Part shown: positions 18,929 to 28,854 of the stretch, piece after piece
Numbering within the stretch: position 1 is the first letter of the stretch
Layout of the letters: each line of letters opens with the position of its first letter
Origin: Thioploca ingrica
GTDB taxonomy: Bacteria > Pseudomonadota > Gammaproteobacteria > Beggiatoales > Beggiatoaceae
Reading direction: 5' to 3'
Assembly (NCBI GenBank): GCA_000828835.1
Contig: AP014633.1
Location: forward strand, 2,790,001 to 2,854,000
Length of the DNA: 64,000 nt
Notes under the pieces: model-generated
What the model was told of the DNA's origin: nothing
Databases searched by the model: none
Seen by the model: only the letters and a program-made list of their open reading frames with translations
Translations under genes and position numbers: made by a program

Positions 18929-19387
18929 ATGAAAATAGGTGATCCGCTTCCTCATATTACTTTACCGGCGACTGGAAATAAAATGATTACTTTGTCTGCT
19001 CAGGTTGGTCAGCCACTGGTTCTCTATTTCTATCCGCGAGATGATACGCCCGGTTGTACTCAAGAAGGTCAAGACTTTCGTGATAATTATAACGCTTTTC
19101 AAGCCACTCATACGCTTATTTTCGGGGTCTCTCGAGATAGTGTAAAACAACATGAGCAATTTAAAACCAAATATCAGTTTCCGTTTGATTTACTAGCCGA
19201 TGAAAATGAACAATTATGCCAATTATTTGAGGTGATCAAATTAAAAAATCAGTTTGGTAAATCCGTTAGCGGGATTGAACGGAGTACTTTTTTATTTGAT
19301 CAAGCGGGCATATTACGCTATGAATGGCGTCAGGTAAAGGTAGCGGGTCATGTCCAAGCAGTCCTGGAAGCCATTGATAAACTCTAA
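18929..19387 (+). CDS. bcp: Thiol peroxidase, Bcp/PrxQ family
   Basis: 152 residues, standard for Bcp. It reduces hydrogen peroxide and organic peroxides using thioredoxin-type reductants in the cytoplasm. The peroxidatic Cys lies in DDTPGCTQEGQDFRD near residue 45. The second Cys often found five residues later is absent (Gln-Asp there). Another Cys sits in ADENEQLCQLFEV near 91, where some PrxQ enzymes place the resolving Cys, so this is probably an atypical 2-Cys form of that type. AAGGA five bases before the ATG supports the start. The phoH-like gene follows 23 bp later. Confidence 0.94.
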   Translation: MKIGDPLPHITLPATGNKMITLSAQVGQPLVLYFYPRDDTPGCTQEGQDFRDNYNAFQATHTLIFGVSRDSVKQHEQFKTKYQFPFDLLADENEQLCQLFEVIKLKNQFGKSVSGIERSTFLFDQAGILRYEWRQVKVAGHVQAVLEAIDKL

Positions 19388-19410
19388 AAAATCCGTTATT
19401 AATCTGTAAT

Positions 19411-20787
19411 ATGTCTCATTGTTTATTTATACTGGATACCAATGTGCTTATGCACGATCCAACCGCATTATTTCGCTTTGCCGAACATGATGTTTATTTA
19501 CCGATGGTGGTACTTGAGGAACTCGATGCCGCTAAAAAAGGCACCTCTGAATTAGCTCGTAATGTACGCCAAGTCAGTCGCTTTATTGACGAATTAATTA
19601 ATCAGCAAGGCAATATTACCGGTGGTGTTACTCTGCCGACTTATGATAAAGAAAAAACCGGGGGGCGGTTATTTTTTCAAACAGAATCGTTAGCCACTAA
19701 CTTATTACCGACCTCCTTGCCGGGTAATAAACCGGATAATACCCTACTCAGTACCGCCATAGCCCTACAACAAGCCAATACTCACCGCCGAGTAACTTTG
19801 GTTTCTAAAGACATCAATTTGCGTATCAAAGCGCATGTGCTGAGTATTCATGCTGAAGATTATACCAATGATAAAGTCCTTGATGATGCCGATTTACTTT
19901 ATACCGGGAGTCAAGCTTTACCGGCGGATTTTTGGGAAAATCATGGTAAGGAGATGACGGCTTGGCAACAAGAAGGGCGAACTTTTTATACGGTTACTGG
20001 ACCAGCTATTTCCCAATGGTATACCAATCAATTTGTTTTTATTCCAGAGGAAGGCGGGTTTGAAGCGATCGTTCGAGAATGCCACTCTGATCATGCCGTT
20101 ATTGAATGGACTCGAGACTTTCGTTCACTAAAACATAACGTTTGGGGTATTAGTGCCCGTAACCGTGAACAAAATTTTGCGTTAAATTTACTCACTGATC
20201 CAGATATTGATTTTGTTACTTTACTGGGTTCAGCGGGTACGGGTAAAACGTTGCTGACCTTAGCCGCTGGTTTAGCCCAAACGTTGGATCAAAAAATTTA
20301 TAGAGAAATTATTGTGACGCGAGTCACTGTGCCCGTAGGTGAGGATATTGGTTTTTTACCCGGAACCGAAGAAGAAAAAATGACGCCCTGGATGGGTGCG
20401 CTGGTCGATAATCTCGAAGTTCTCACCCCAACCCATGGTGGCGAATGGGGACGAGCCGCAACCGCTGATCTATTACATAATCGAATTAAAATTCGTTCAC
20501 TTAATTTTATGCGTGGTCGAACTTTTCTTAATCGATATATTATCTTAGATGAAGCGCAAAATTTAACTTCTAAACAGATGAAAACCTTTATTACGCGCGC
20601 CGGACCAGGAACTAAAATCGTGTGCCTAGGGAATATTGCTCAAATTGATACCCCGTATTTAACAGAAACGACCTCGGGTCTTACCTATGTCGTTGATCGG
20701 TTTAAATATTGGGAACACAGCGGCCACATTACTTTACAACGTGGTGAGCGCTCCCGCTTAGCGGATTTTGCGAATCAGGCGTTATAG
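19411..20787 (+). CDS. PIN-PhoH (PhoH2-type) RNase/ATPase
   Basis: 458 residues with two domains. An N-terminal PIN nuclease domain (about 3-140) starts with FILDTNVLMHDP and keeps acidic residues such as VLEELDAAKKG. A C-terminal PhoH ATPase domain (about 255-455) has Walker A GSAGTGKTLL and Walker B RYIILDEAQNLTSKQMKTF. Related PhoH2 proteins have sequence-specific RNase and helicase activity and are thought to remodel RNA under stress. The gene sits 23 bp after bcp and may be cotranscribed with it. The domain calls are firm; the cellular role is inferred. Confidence 0.92.
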   Translation: MSHCLFILDTNVLMHDPTALFRFAEHDVYLPMVVLEELDAAKKGTSELARNVRQVSRFIDELINQQGNITGGVTLPTYDKEKTGGRLFFQTESLATNLLPTSLPGNKPDNTLLSTAIALQQANTHRRVTLVSKDINLRIKAHVLSIHAEDYTNDKVLDDADLLYTGSQALPADFWENHGKEMTAWQQEGRTFYTVTGPAISQWYTNQFVFIPEEGGFEAIVRECHSDHAVIEWTRDFRSLKHNVWGISARNREQNFALNLLTDPDIDFVTLLGSAGTGKTLLTLAAGLAQTLDQKIYREIIVTRVTVPVGEDIGFLPGTEEEKMTPWMGALVDNLEVLTPTHGGEWGRAATADLLHNRIKIRSLNFMRGRTFLNRYIILDEAQNLTSKQMKTFITRAGPGTKIVCLGNIAQIDTPYLTETTSGLTYVVDRFKYWEHSGHITLQRGERSRLADFANQAL

Positions 20788-20891
20788 TTTTGCAATCAAG
20801 GGCAGATTTATACTAACAAACTGATTTTTATTGCTTCAGTAGCACCAGATAAAAAATTGCCGCAAAATTATTAGGCTCGATCTTTTAGTAA

Positions 20892-22397
<1,506 letters not shown>

Positions 22398-22505
22398 TGA
22401 AATAAAACTTAATTTATCAATATTGGTTGTATTTCTGCATTAATCTGTTGCTAAAACCATAGCTTATTATAAGCTGGTCATTCTTCTCAACTCAAGGAGA
22501 GTTTC

Positions 22506-24362
22506 ATGATGAAAGTCACTGCAGCCTTAAACTATCCTGCCATTGCACCCAATCAACCTCACTCAATTGATTTGTTATTAGATTTCAGTGCTGATAATGC
22601 ACAACTTCGTCACAAACGTCCGCCCTTGAATTTAAGTATGGTGATTGATCGTTCGGGTTCAATGGCCGGACAACCGCTAAAAAACGCGATCAAAGCCGCT
22701 TTACTTGGTATTGAACATCTGACGGCGGCAGATATTTTATCCATTGTCGTCTATGACGATGAGGTGGATACCCTGTTTTCACCGCAACCCATTCTTAATA
22801 AAGATATTGTTCGCACTGTGATTAAGCAAATTCAAGCGGGCGGTTGCACCAATTTAAGTGGCGGTTGGTTACGCGGTTGTGAGCATGTCCAATCTCATTT
22901 AAATAAATCGATGATTCATCGGGTGTTATTACTCACTGACGGCCAAGCCAACGTGGGTATCACGGATATAAAAGTACTCGTTAAAACGGCTCAACAAAAA
23001 GTCATTGAAAATGTAGCAACCACCACTTTGGGTTTTGGTAGTCATTTCAATGAAGATTTACTCATCAATATGGCCACCGCTGGCGGCGGTAATTTTTACT
23101 TTATCCAATCGCCAGATGATATGGCCGAAGTGTTTAGGATTGAACTCGATAGCTTAGGAACCTTGGTTGCTCAAGATTTAACTGTAATTTTGCAGCCGAA
23201 CCACCCCGTGAGCGTTAATGCGATTTTAAACAACTATCCACAGCAGGTTACTGATCAAGGCGTGGAAATAAAGTTAGGTGATGTCTACGAAAATGAAGGT
23301 AAGAATTTAGTGGTCACCTTGACACTGCCTCCTTATGCACAACTGGGTACCGTACCCATTTTACAAATGAATTATCGATATCAGGCTATTGTAGAAGATA
23401 TTATTCAGCAACATACTGGCAATTTGACGGTAACAATCCCAGTCATCACCGCCCCAGAAGCCCAAACCATTAAACCCAATTTAACCGTGATTGAACAAGC
23501 CAGCCGGTTACGCGTAGCTCAAGTTAAAGATGAAGCCATTTATTTAGCGGATAACGGCGATTTTCAAATTGCTTCACAAAAATTGCGCGACATGATTACC
23601 TATTTAACCCAAACGCCATTGCAAGATAATTTTGCAATCACTGAAGAAATGGATCAACTCGACTACTATGCGCAACAGCTAGAAACCAAACGTTATAACC
23701 CGATCTTTCGCAAAGAAATGCGGGACCAATCTTATCAATCGCGTACCCGTAGCCGTGGCGATTTAAAACTTCGTGGTTTAACTGCAGGCTCAGCCCATGA
23801 ATTAGAAACCACCACTTCAACAGAATCTGGGGTACTCGTCCAATGTCTACGTGAACAAGGCAAATTAAGGATCAAAGTGATTTCACTGGGATATAATCCT
23901 GATTTTCATGTTCAATTTCCACGTCGCCTTCGGGAAGAAGACGTCACTTATGTCGTTGATGAAATAACAACCTCGGCTGATGGTAAATTTTATCGAGCCG
24001 TGGGGAAAATTCATCGTCTCATCATTCCTGATCAAGAACAATTTTACCAGCAACGTCACACCGATTCTCATTCTCAACCTCGCTCTAAAAGCCAACCTAA
24101 AGCCGTTACCGCTCCACCCACTGCCGCTGATTTAGAAACCACCGACACGATCGGTACCGGCGTATTGATCCAATGTGTACCAGAAGGTAAAAAATTACGT
24201 GCTCGAGTTGTATCAGATGGTTATGATCCAAACTATAATGTTCGCTTTCCCCGGAGTATTCGAGAACTCGGAATATTATATGTCGTAGATGAAGTCATTG
24301 AAGCTTCAGGCGGCGGTTCCTATATCGCTTGCGGCAAAGTTAGACGTCTTGTTCAAACTTAA
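22506..24362 (+). CDS. VWA-domain protein with duplicated C-terminal module
   Basis: 618 residues, no signal peptide seen. A von Willebrand A domain (about 40-215) has the metal site VIDRSGSMAGQ (MIDAS DxSxS) and LLLTDGQANVG. A beta-rich middle and a helical stretch follow (to ~395). The end holds two similar ~75-residue modules (about 430-505 and 540-615), both starting LETT, with G(V/T)GVLxQC-like cores, VQFPR / VRFPR and YVVDE. The VWA part resembles cytoplasmic VWA proteins with a Vint/U-box-like partner region, but I do not recognise the repeated module. AAGGAGA before the ATG supports the start. Likely a scaffold; function unknown. Confidence 0.75.
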   Translation: MMKVTAALNYPAIAPNQPHSIDLLLDFSADNAQLRHKRPPLNLSMVIDRSGSMAGQPLKNAIKAALLGIEHLTAADILSIVVYDDEVDTLFSPQPILNKDIVRTVIKQIQAGGCTNLSGGWLRGCEHVQSHLNKSMIHRVLLLTDGQANVGITDIKVLVKTAQQKVIENVATTTLGFGSHFNEDLLINMATAGGGNFYFIQSPDDMAEVFRIELDSLGTLVAQDLTVILQPNHPVSVNAILNNYPQQVTDQGVEIKLGDVYENEGKNLVVTLTLPPYAQLGTVPILQMNYRYQAIVEDIIQQHTGNLTVTIPVITAPEAQTIKPNLTVIEQASRLRVAQVKDEAIYLADNGDFQIASQKLRDMITYLTQTPLQDNFAITEEMDQLDYYAQQLETKRYNPIFRKEMRDQSYQSRTRSRGDLKLRGLTAGSAHELETTTSTESGVLVQCLREQGKLRIKVISLGYNPDFHVQFPRRLREEDVTYVVDEITTSADGKFYRAVGKIHRLIIPDQEQFYQQRHTDSHSQPRSKSQPKAVTAPPTAADLETTDTIGTGVLIQCVPEGKKLRARVVSDGYDPNYNVRFPRSIRELGILYVVDEVIEASGGGSYIACGKVRRLVQT

Positions 24363-24394
24363 TTGAGAAAATTTTACTGATTTTAAAATTGCTA

Positions 24395-24439
24395 ATAAAA
24401 AAATCAGTTACGATATTAGCTGCTTCATCATAACTGATT
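24395..24439 (-). terminator. Terminator after radical SAM gene
   Basis: Inverted repeat AATCAGTTA (24402-24410) and TAACTGATT (24431-24439) with a 20-base loop. On the minus strand the stem is followed by a run of seven T. It ends the radical SAM gene and may also act on the convergent VWA gene. Confidence 0.65.
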
Positions 24440-24472
24440 GAAAAAAGGTCTTTTTCATAGGGGTAGTTGACG

Positions 24473-25882
24473 TTAAATCCGCGGAATTCGCCACAAAACG
24501 AGATCAGATACGGTTTTGAATAATTTACGCATGTCATGTATTAACAGTTGTGGATTTCTATATCGGCCTTCTTTAAGGCGATAACGTAATTTACGAACCA
24601 ATGATCGCTTTAACCGATTGGTTAACGAAAAGCGTCTGGCCATTTGATAAGCCCGTTGGCGATCGGCAGCGGGAAATTCTGTGGTTTCAAATACCGGTTC
24701 ATCACTGAAGTGATGAAAAGTAGTGTAATCTGTTTTTAACATCCGGCTTTTTTCTTGGGCATATTGCCAAAGTTCGGTTTTGGGGTAGGGAAGAGCTAAA
24801 AAAAAGTCAGCGTTATCAAGTTTCATCGTGGCGGCAAAATTGATCGATTTTTTAATGGTCTCTAAGGTATCCCCTGGATTCCCAATCATAAACAATCCCG
24901 TCACCAGTAACTCGGCCTCTTGGATACGACGAATCCCTTGAGCAATTTCCTCGATAGTTTCACGTTTGTGAATATTTTGTAGTACTTGAGGATCAGCACT
25001 TTCAATGCCGATGCTTACACTTTCGCATCCGGACTGTTTCATCAATTTCAGTAACGTTGGATCCGCTAAATCAGCTCTAAAACTCCAAGAACTCCACCGA
25101 ATAGGTAATTTACTTTCAATAAGCATCTCACAGAATATTTTGGCTCGTTTGATATTCGCGTTGAAAGTATCATCACATACGGCTACCATTTTCTCCCCAA
25201 AATGGGTAAATAAATATTTGATTTCTTCTATGACATTATGCGCTTCTCGCCCCCGCCATTTTCGTCCCCAGATCACATGAGCAGCACAGAAAGCACAGTC
25301 AAAAGGGCAGCCTCGACTAATAAGCAAAGGATAAACTTCATATCTGTCCATGGGAAAAAGATGATAAGCTGGAAAAGGTAGGGTGTTTAAATCTTGGATT
25401 CGCTGACGTGGAGGATTAACAATGATGTCAGAACCATCACGAAAAATCAAACCATTTATTTCCTTCAATACTTCCGTGGAGGGAACCCGAAACTCAGCCA
25501 GTGTTTTAGCTAACATTGACATCGTTATTTCACCTTCACCATAGATAGCATAATCAAAAGTGAAATCTTTCAAAACATCGTCTTTATCAATCGTGGTGTG
25601 AGGTCCACCCAAAACTATCCGTTGTTCTGGATGGATGGTTTTTATTTCCTTAGCCAGTTGCAAGGCATCTCGAAAAGTAAAACTCGTCACCGTGATTCCC
25701 AATAGGTCGAAAGAGGTATTGAGAAAACTTTGTTTTTCATCTGCGGTTGCAACGGCTGTATCGAGCACCCGGACAGAACAACCTTCTTTTTCTAGGAATG
25801 CAGCGACATAAGCTAATCCAATATGGGGCATCGGTTCAGTTAATTTTTTGGAACCTGGATCGAGCAAGCCAATTTGAAACAT
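24473..25882 (-). CDS. B12-binding radical SAM protein (BchE/P-methylase-like)
   Basis: 469 residues from the ATG at 25882, chosen because AAGGA lies nine bases upstream. The longer frame adds seven residues without such a site. Residues ~1-145 form a cobalamin-binding Rossmann domain (PHIGLAYVAAFLEKEG, ITVTSFTF, VLGGPHTT). A radical SAM domain follows, with the iron-sulfur motif SRGCPFDCAFCAAH near 190, then CDDTFNANIKRA and SIGIESADP. The class includes methyltransferases and cyclases acting on lipids, hopanoids, tetrapyrroles or peptides. Conserved family motifs do not fix the substrate. The gene is monocistronic with its own terminator. Confidence 0.87.
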   Translation of the reverse strand: MFQIGLLDPGSKKLTEPMPHIGLAYVAAFLEKEGCSVRVLDTAVATADEKQSFLNTSFDLLGITVTSFTFRDALQLAKEIKTIHPEQRIVLGGPHTTIDKDDVLKDFTFDYAIYGEGEITMSMLAKTLAEFRVPSTEVLKEINGLIFRDGSDIIVNPPRQRIQDLNTLPFPAYHLFPMDRYEVYPLLISRGCPFDCAFCAAHVIWGRKWRGREAHNVIEEIKYLFTHFGEKMVAVCDDTFNANIKRAKIFCEMLIESKLPIRWSSWSFRADLADPTLLKLMKQSGCESVSIGIESADPQVLQNIHKRETIEEIAQGIRRIQEAELLVTGLFMIGNPGDTLETIKKSINFAATMKLDNADFFLALPYPKTELWQYAQEKSRMLKTDYTTFHHFSDEPVFETTEFPAADRQRAYQMARRFSLTNRLKRSLVRKLRYRLKEGRYRNPQLLIHDMRKLFKTVSDLVLWRIPRI

Positions 25883-26263
25883 AAGCGTTATTCCTTTATG
25901 CAAATATTAAATTAAATCTAATCAAATGCTTTTTGATATCTTCGACTTTTCCCAAAACCAATGAATAATCGATTGAAAACAGATAATCGTTTTTCAAGTT
26001 CTTAAAAAGCTTATAGTCAACAAAAATTGTACTTCACTTGGTTATAATTTGCACTGATATTAGTAGAAAGGAATTCACGCTCAACACCTTAGTTGAATAA
26101 ATTCTACTTAATTTTTTGATTTGTAGCTGTCATGTTTATTATTAAGCCACTAAAATAATACCCAGTGTAACCTTACCCATAATGAAAAAACTTTGAAGTC
26201 TGAATTATCGAAGCGATCAAAATTATCGGCAAAATGCGACCAAGATAAAGCGAGGTAAAAACC
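25883..26263. other. AT-rich divergent spacer
   Basis: 381 bp between the radical SAM gene and the tandem Uma2 genes. No ORF, RNA gene or clear repeat seen apart from the right-hand end, where the 713-bp duplication unit begins. Confidence 0.5.
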
Positions 26264-26953
26264 ATGACTTTAGCTAGTCTTATTCAAGAAGATATCGATT
26301 ATCCCGACACGGATGGTGAACCGATGGCTGAAAGTGACTTTCAACGTAAACCCTTAACCTATCTAGTCGAAGCCTTAGATTTACATTTTCAAACTCAACC
26401 TGAAGTTTACGTCTCTGGTAACTTGCTCATTTACTATCAGCCTGGAAATCCCAAAGCTTCGGTAGCACCGGACGTTTTTATTGTGTTTGGAGTTCCCAAA
26501 CGCCTGCGACGGATTTACCAAACCTGGGTTGAAGGTAAAGCACCGCAAGTCATCATCGAAATTACCTCCCACACCACTAAAACCAAAGACGACAAAGACA
26601 AGCCTTTACTTTACCAAAGACTGGGCGTGGCAGAGTATTTTCAATATGATCCTACCGGGGATTATTTACGACCCGCGCTTCGTGGAAGACGTTTGAATGA
26701 ATTACAACAATATCAAGAGATGTCAATTGAAACTTTAACCAATGGAACACTTAGCCTAACCAGTCCACTGCTAGGACTCGACTTACATCTTCACCAAGGT
26801 CAATTACGTTTATTTAATCCTTTGAATGGTGATTATTTACTCACTTATGCGGAATCAGAAAGCGCCCGTCGTACTGCTGAAGCACAAGTACAGGAAGATC
26901 AGGCTAAAATTAAGCAATTGGAAGCCGAACTAGCGCGTTTTCGTCAAAGATAA
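26264..26953 (+). CDS. Uma2-family endonuclease-like protein, copy 1
   Basis: 229 residues. Uma2 (DUF820) domain at about 20-185, with SVAPDVFIVFGVPKRLRR, then PQVIIEITSHTTKTKDDKDK and YQRLGVAEYFQYDP, the PD-(D/E)XK-like core with its acidic and Lys residues. A short helical tail (about 195-229) is rich in Ala, Glu and Gln. GAGG eight bases before the ATG supports the start. The gene is nearly identical to the next gene; they differ mainly in the length of the tail. A nuclease fold is recognisable, but activity and target are unknown for this family. Confidence 0.85.
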   Translation: MTLASLIQEDIDYPDTDGEPMAESDFQRKPLTYLVEALDLHFQTQPEVYVSGNLLIYYQPGNPKASVAPDVFIVFGVPKRLRRIYQTWVEGKAPQVIIEITSHTTKTKDDKDKPLLYQRLGVAEYFQYDPTGDYLRPALRGRRLNELQQYQEMSIETLTNGTLSLTSPLLGLDLHLHQGQLRLFNPLNGDYLLTYAESESARRTAEAQVQEDQAKIKQLEAELARFRQR

Positions 26954-27573
26954 CCGAATAAAGCGAGGTAAAAACCATGACTTTAGCTAGTCTTATTCAA
27001 GAAGATATCGATTATCCCGACACGGATGGTGAACCGATGGCTGAAAGTGACTTTCAACGCAAACCCTTAACCTATCTAGTCGAAGCCTTAGATTTACATT
27101 TTCAAACTCAACCTGAAGTTTACGTCTCTGGTAACTTGCTCATTTACTATCAGCCTGGAAATCCCAAAGCTTCGGTAGCACCGGACGTTTTTATTGTGTT
27201 TGGAGTTCCCAAACGCCTGCGACGGATTTACCAAACCTGGGTTGAAGGTAAAGCACCGCAAGTCATCATCGAAATTACCTCCCACACCACTAAAACCAAA
27301 GACGACAAAGACAAGCCTTTACTTTACCAAAGACTGGGCGTGGCAGAGTATTTTCAATATGATCCTACCGGGGATTATTTACGACCCGCGCTTCGTGGAA
27401 GACGTTTGAATGAATTACAACAATATCAAGAGATGTCAATTGAAACTTTAACCAATGGAACACTTAGCCTAACCAGTCCACTGCTAGGACTCGACTTACA
27501 TCTTCACCAAGGCCAATTACGTTTATTTAATCCTTTGAATGGTGATTATTTACTCACTTATGCGGAAGCGCAG
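26264..27573 (+). repeat. Tandem duplication with 713-bp period
   Basis: The DNA from about 26246 (AAAGCGAGGTAAAAACC plus gene) to about 26850 is repeated almost base for base from about 26959 to 27563. I saw only one or two silent changes by eye over ~600 bp (for example CGT/CGC in the arginine codon at 26350). The ribosome site is included in the unit. This is a very recent duplication. Confidence 0.9.
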
Positions 27574-27687
27574 GCCAAAATTAAGCAAGCAGAAAGTGCC
27601 CGTCATACTGCTGAAGCACAAGTACAGGAAGCGCAGGCCAAAATTAAGCAATTGGAAGCCGAATTAGCGCGTTTTCGCCAAAAATAA
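26977..27687 (+). CDS. Uma2-family endonuclease-like protein, copy 2
   Basis: 236 residues. The first ~195 residues are identical in translation to the preceding gene, including its ribosome site. The C-terminal helical tail is longer by an extra AQAKIKQAESARHTAEAQ-type unit, so the two copies differ by gain or loss of a short tail repeat. It lies 23 bp after copy 1 and is likely cotranscribed. With identical catalytic domains the two products may be redundant or form mixed oligomers through their tails; this is inference. Confidence 0.85.
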   Translation: MTLASLIQEDIDYPDTDGEPMAESDFQRKPLTYLVEALDLHFQTQPEVYVSGNLLIYYQPGNPKASVAPDVFIVFGVPKRLRRIYQTWVEGKAPQVIIEITSHTTKTKDDKDKPLLYQRLGVAEYFQYDPTGDYLRPALRGRRLNELQQYQEMSIETLTNGTLSLTSPLLGLDLHLHQGQLRLFNPLNGDYLLTYAEAQAKIKQAESARHTAEAQVQEAQAKIKQLEAELARFRQK

Positions 27688-27830
27688 TTAATGTTTAATT
27701 ACCAGTCATCAGTTAACTGTTACCGATTAATTGATAAACTTGACCAATTAATTAATAACCAGGATAGATTAATTAATAACTGATCCACGTTAATTAGTAA
27801 TTGCTATAGCTTATTTTATAATTGATACTG

Positions 27831-27907
27831 TTACTAATAAACGTTAACTGGTTACTAATAAACGTTAATAGCTTACTAAGCAATGACAATTGATTACTAA
27901 TAAATGA
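27831..27907 (+). repeat. Short direct repeats upstream of sulfite dehydrogenase cluster
   Basis: The 17-mer TTACTAATAAACGTTAA occurs at 27831-27847 and 27852-27868, with a degenerate third copy at 27894-27907. The preceding ~100 bp holds related TTAATTAATAAC words. It could be a cluster of regulator sites for the cytochrome/sulfite dehydrogenase genes or simple AT-rich repeat drift. Confidence 0.5.
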
Positions 27908-27930
27908 CAACTGCAATAAGGAAAGTAACT

Positions 27931-28812
27931 ATGAAAATAAGTAAACTGTTAGTGCTCGTTAGTGCAATAATTCCTTTTTCAAAAGCGGCGATGGCCGGCG
28001 AATTAGATTGGTCAGGTGCGAATATCTCGCCAGTTAATGAAATGACTATCCGGGCTTATGGCTTTAAATATAACCCCACGCCTGATGCGACCTATAGCAT
28101 TGATTTCATTTTTGACGAAGCCGATAGAACTTTTAAACCCGATATGACCACCTTGATGATCATTGATAACAATCACTATGCGCAAGCTGATATGAATCGG
28201 GGTGGGCAACTCTATGACAAGTGGTGGAAAATCAATGGAGAACCTCAACCAACTGACATCTATGAAAACTATCCTCAAACAGGTAAACAGACCGGTTCAG
28301 ATACTTGGCGTTGTCAAACCTGTCATGGTTGGGATTATAAGGGTAAAGAAGGCGTTTATGAAACTGGCGATAATTACACGGGTATTAAGGGGCTGTATTC
28401 AGTCAAAGATAAATCAGCGGCAGAAATTTATGAAGCCATTCTCGCTAAAGGACTGCCACTATCTGATCAAGATATTTGGGATTTGACCAAATTTATAAAG
28501 GAAGGTCAAATTGATATGAACAAATATATTATTTTCTCTGGCGCTCAAAGCAAAGCAGCGACCGGCAATGCAGAAAATGGACGCACTTTATATGAAAGTA
28601 GGGGCAGATGTATTGAATGTCATGGTGCAGATGGTAACAAGAAACCCGAAGTTGCAGTTGGTGCAGCCGCTCGTGACAATCCTTGGAACATTTTGCATAA
28701 AATTCGTTTTGGTAACCCAGGAACTCAAATGCCTGCAGCGGTAAAAGCGGGCTTAACTGTCCAAGAACAGGTCGATATTTTAACTTATGCCCAAACTTTA
28801 TCTAAAGACTAA
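27931..28812 (+). CDS. Periplasmic diheme cytochrome c
   Basis: 293 residues from the ATG at 27931, which has AAGGAAAG upstream and starts a clean signal peptide (MKISKLLVLVSAIIPFSKAAMA). An upstream in-frame ATG at 27904 would spoil it. The mature protein has a ~95-residue N-terminal region that I do not recognise, then two c-type haem sites: CQTCH near residue 130 and CIECH near 230. Candidate Met ligands lie in later segments (for example TQMPAAV). It is immediately upstream of the molybdenum sulfite dehydrogenase and is probably an electron acceptor for it. Two CxxCH motifs make the haem count firm; redox partners are inferred. Confidence 0.88.
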   Translation: MKISKLLVLVSAIIPFSKAAMAGELDWSGANISPVNEMTIRAYGFKYNPTPDATYSIDFIFDEADRTFKPDMTTLMIIDNNHYAQADMNRGGQLYDKWWKINGEPQPTDIYENYPQTGKQTGSDTWRCQTCHGWDYKGKEGVYETGDNYTGIKGLYSVKDKSAAEIYEAILAKGLPLSDQDIWDLTKFIKEGQIDMNKYIIFSGAQSKAATGNAENGRTLYESRGRCIECHGADGNKKPEVAVGAAARDNPWNILHKIRFGNPGTQMPAAVKAGLTVQEQVDILTYAQTLSKD

Positions 28813-28854
28813 CTCCTATCAAATCAACCCTCAACCATGCTAAGGACACTGACT

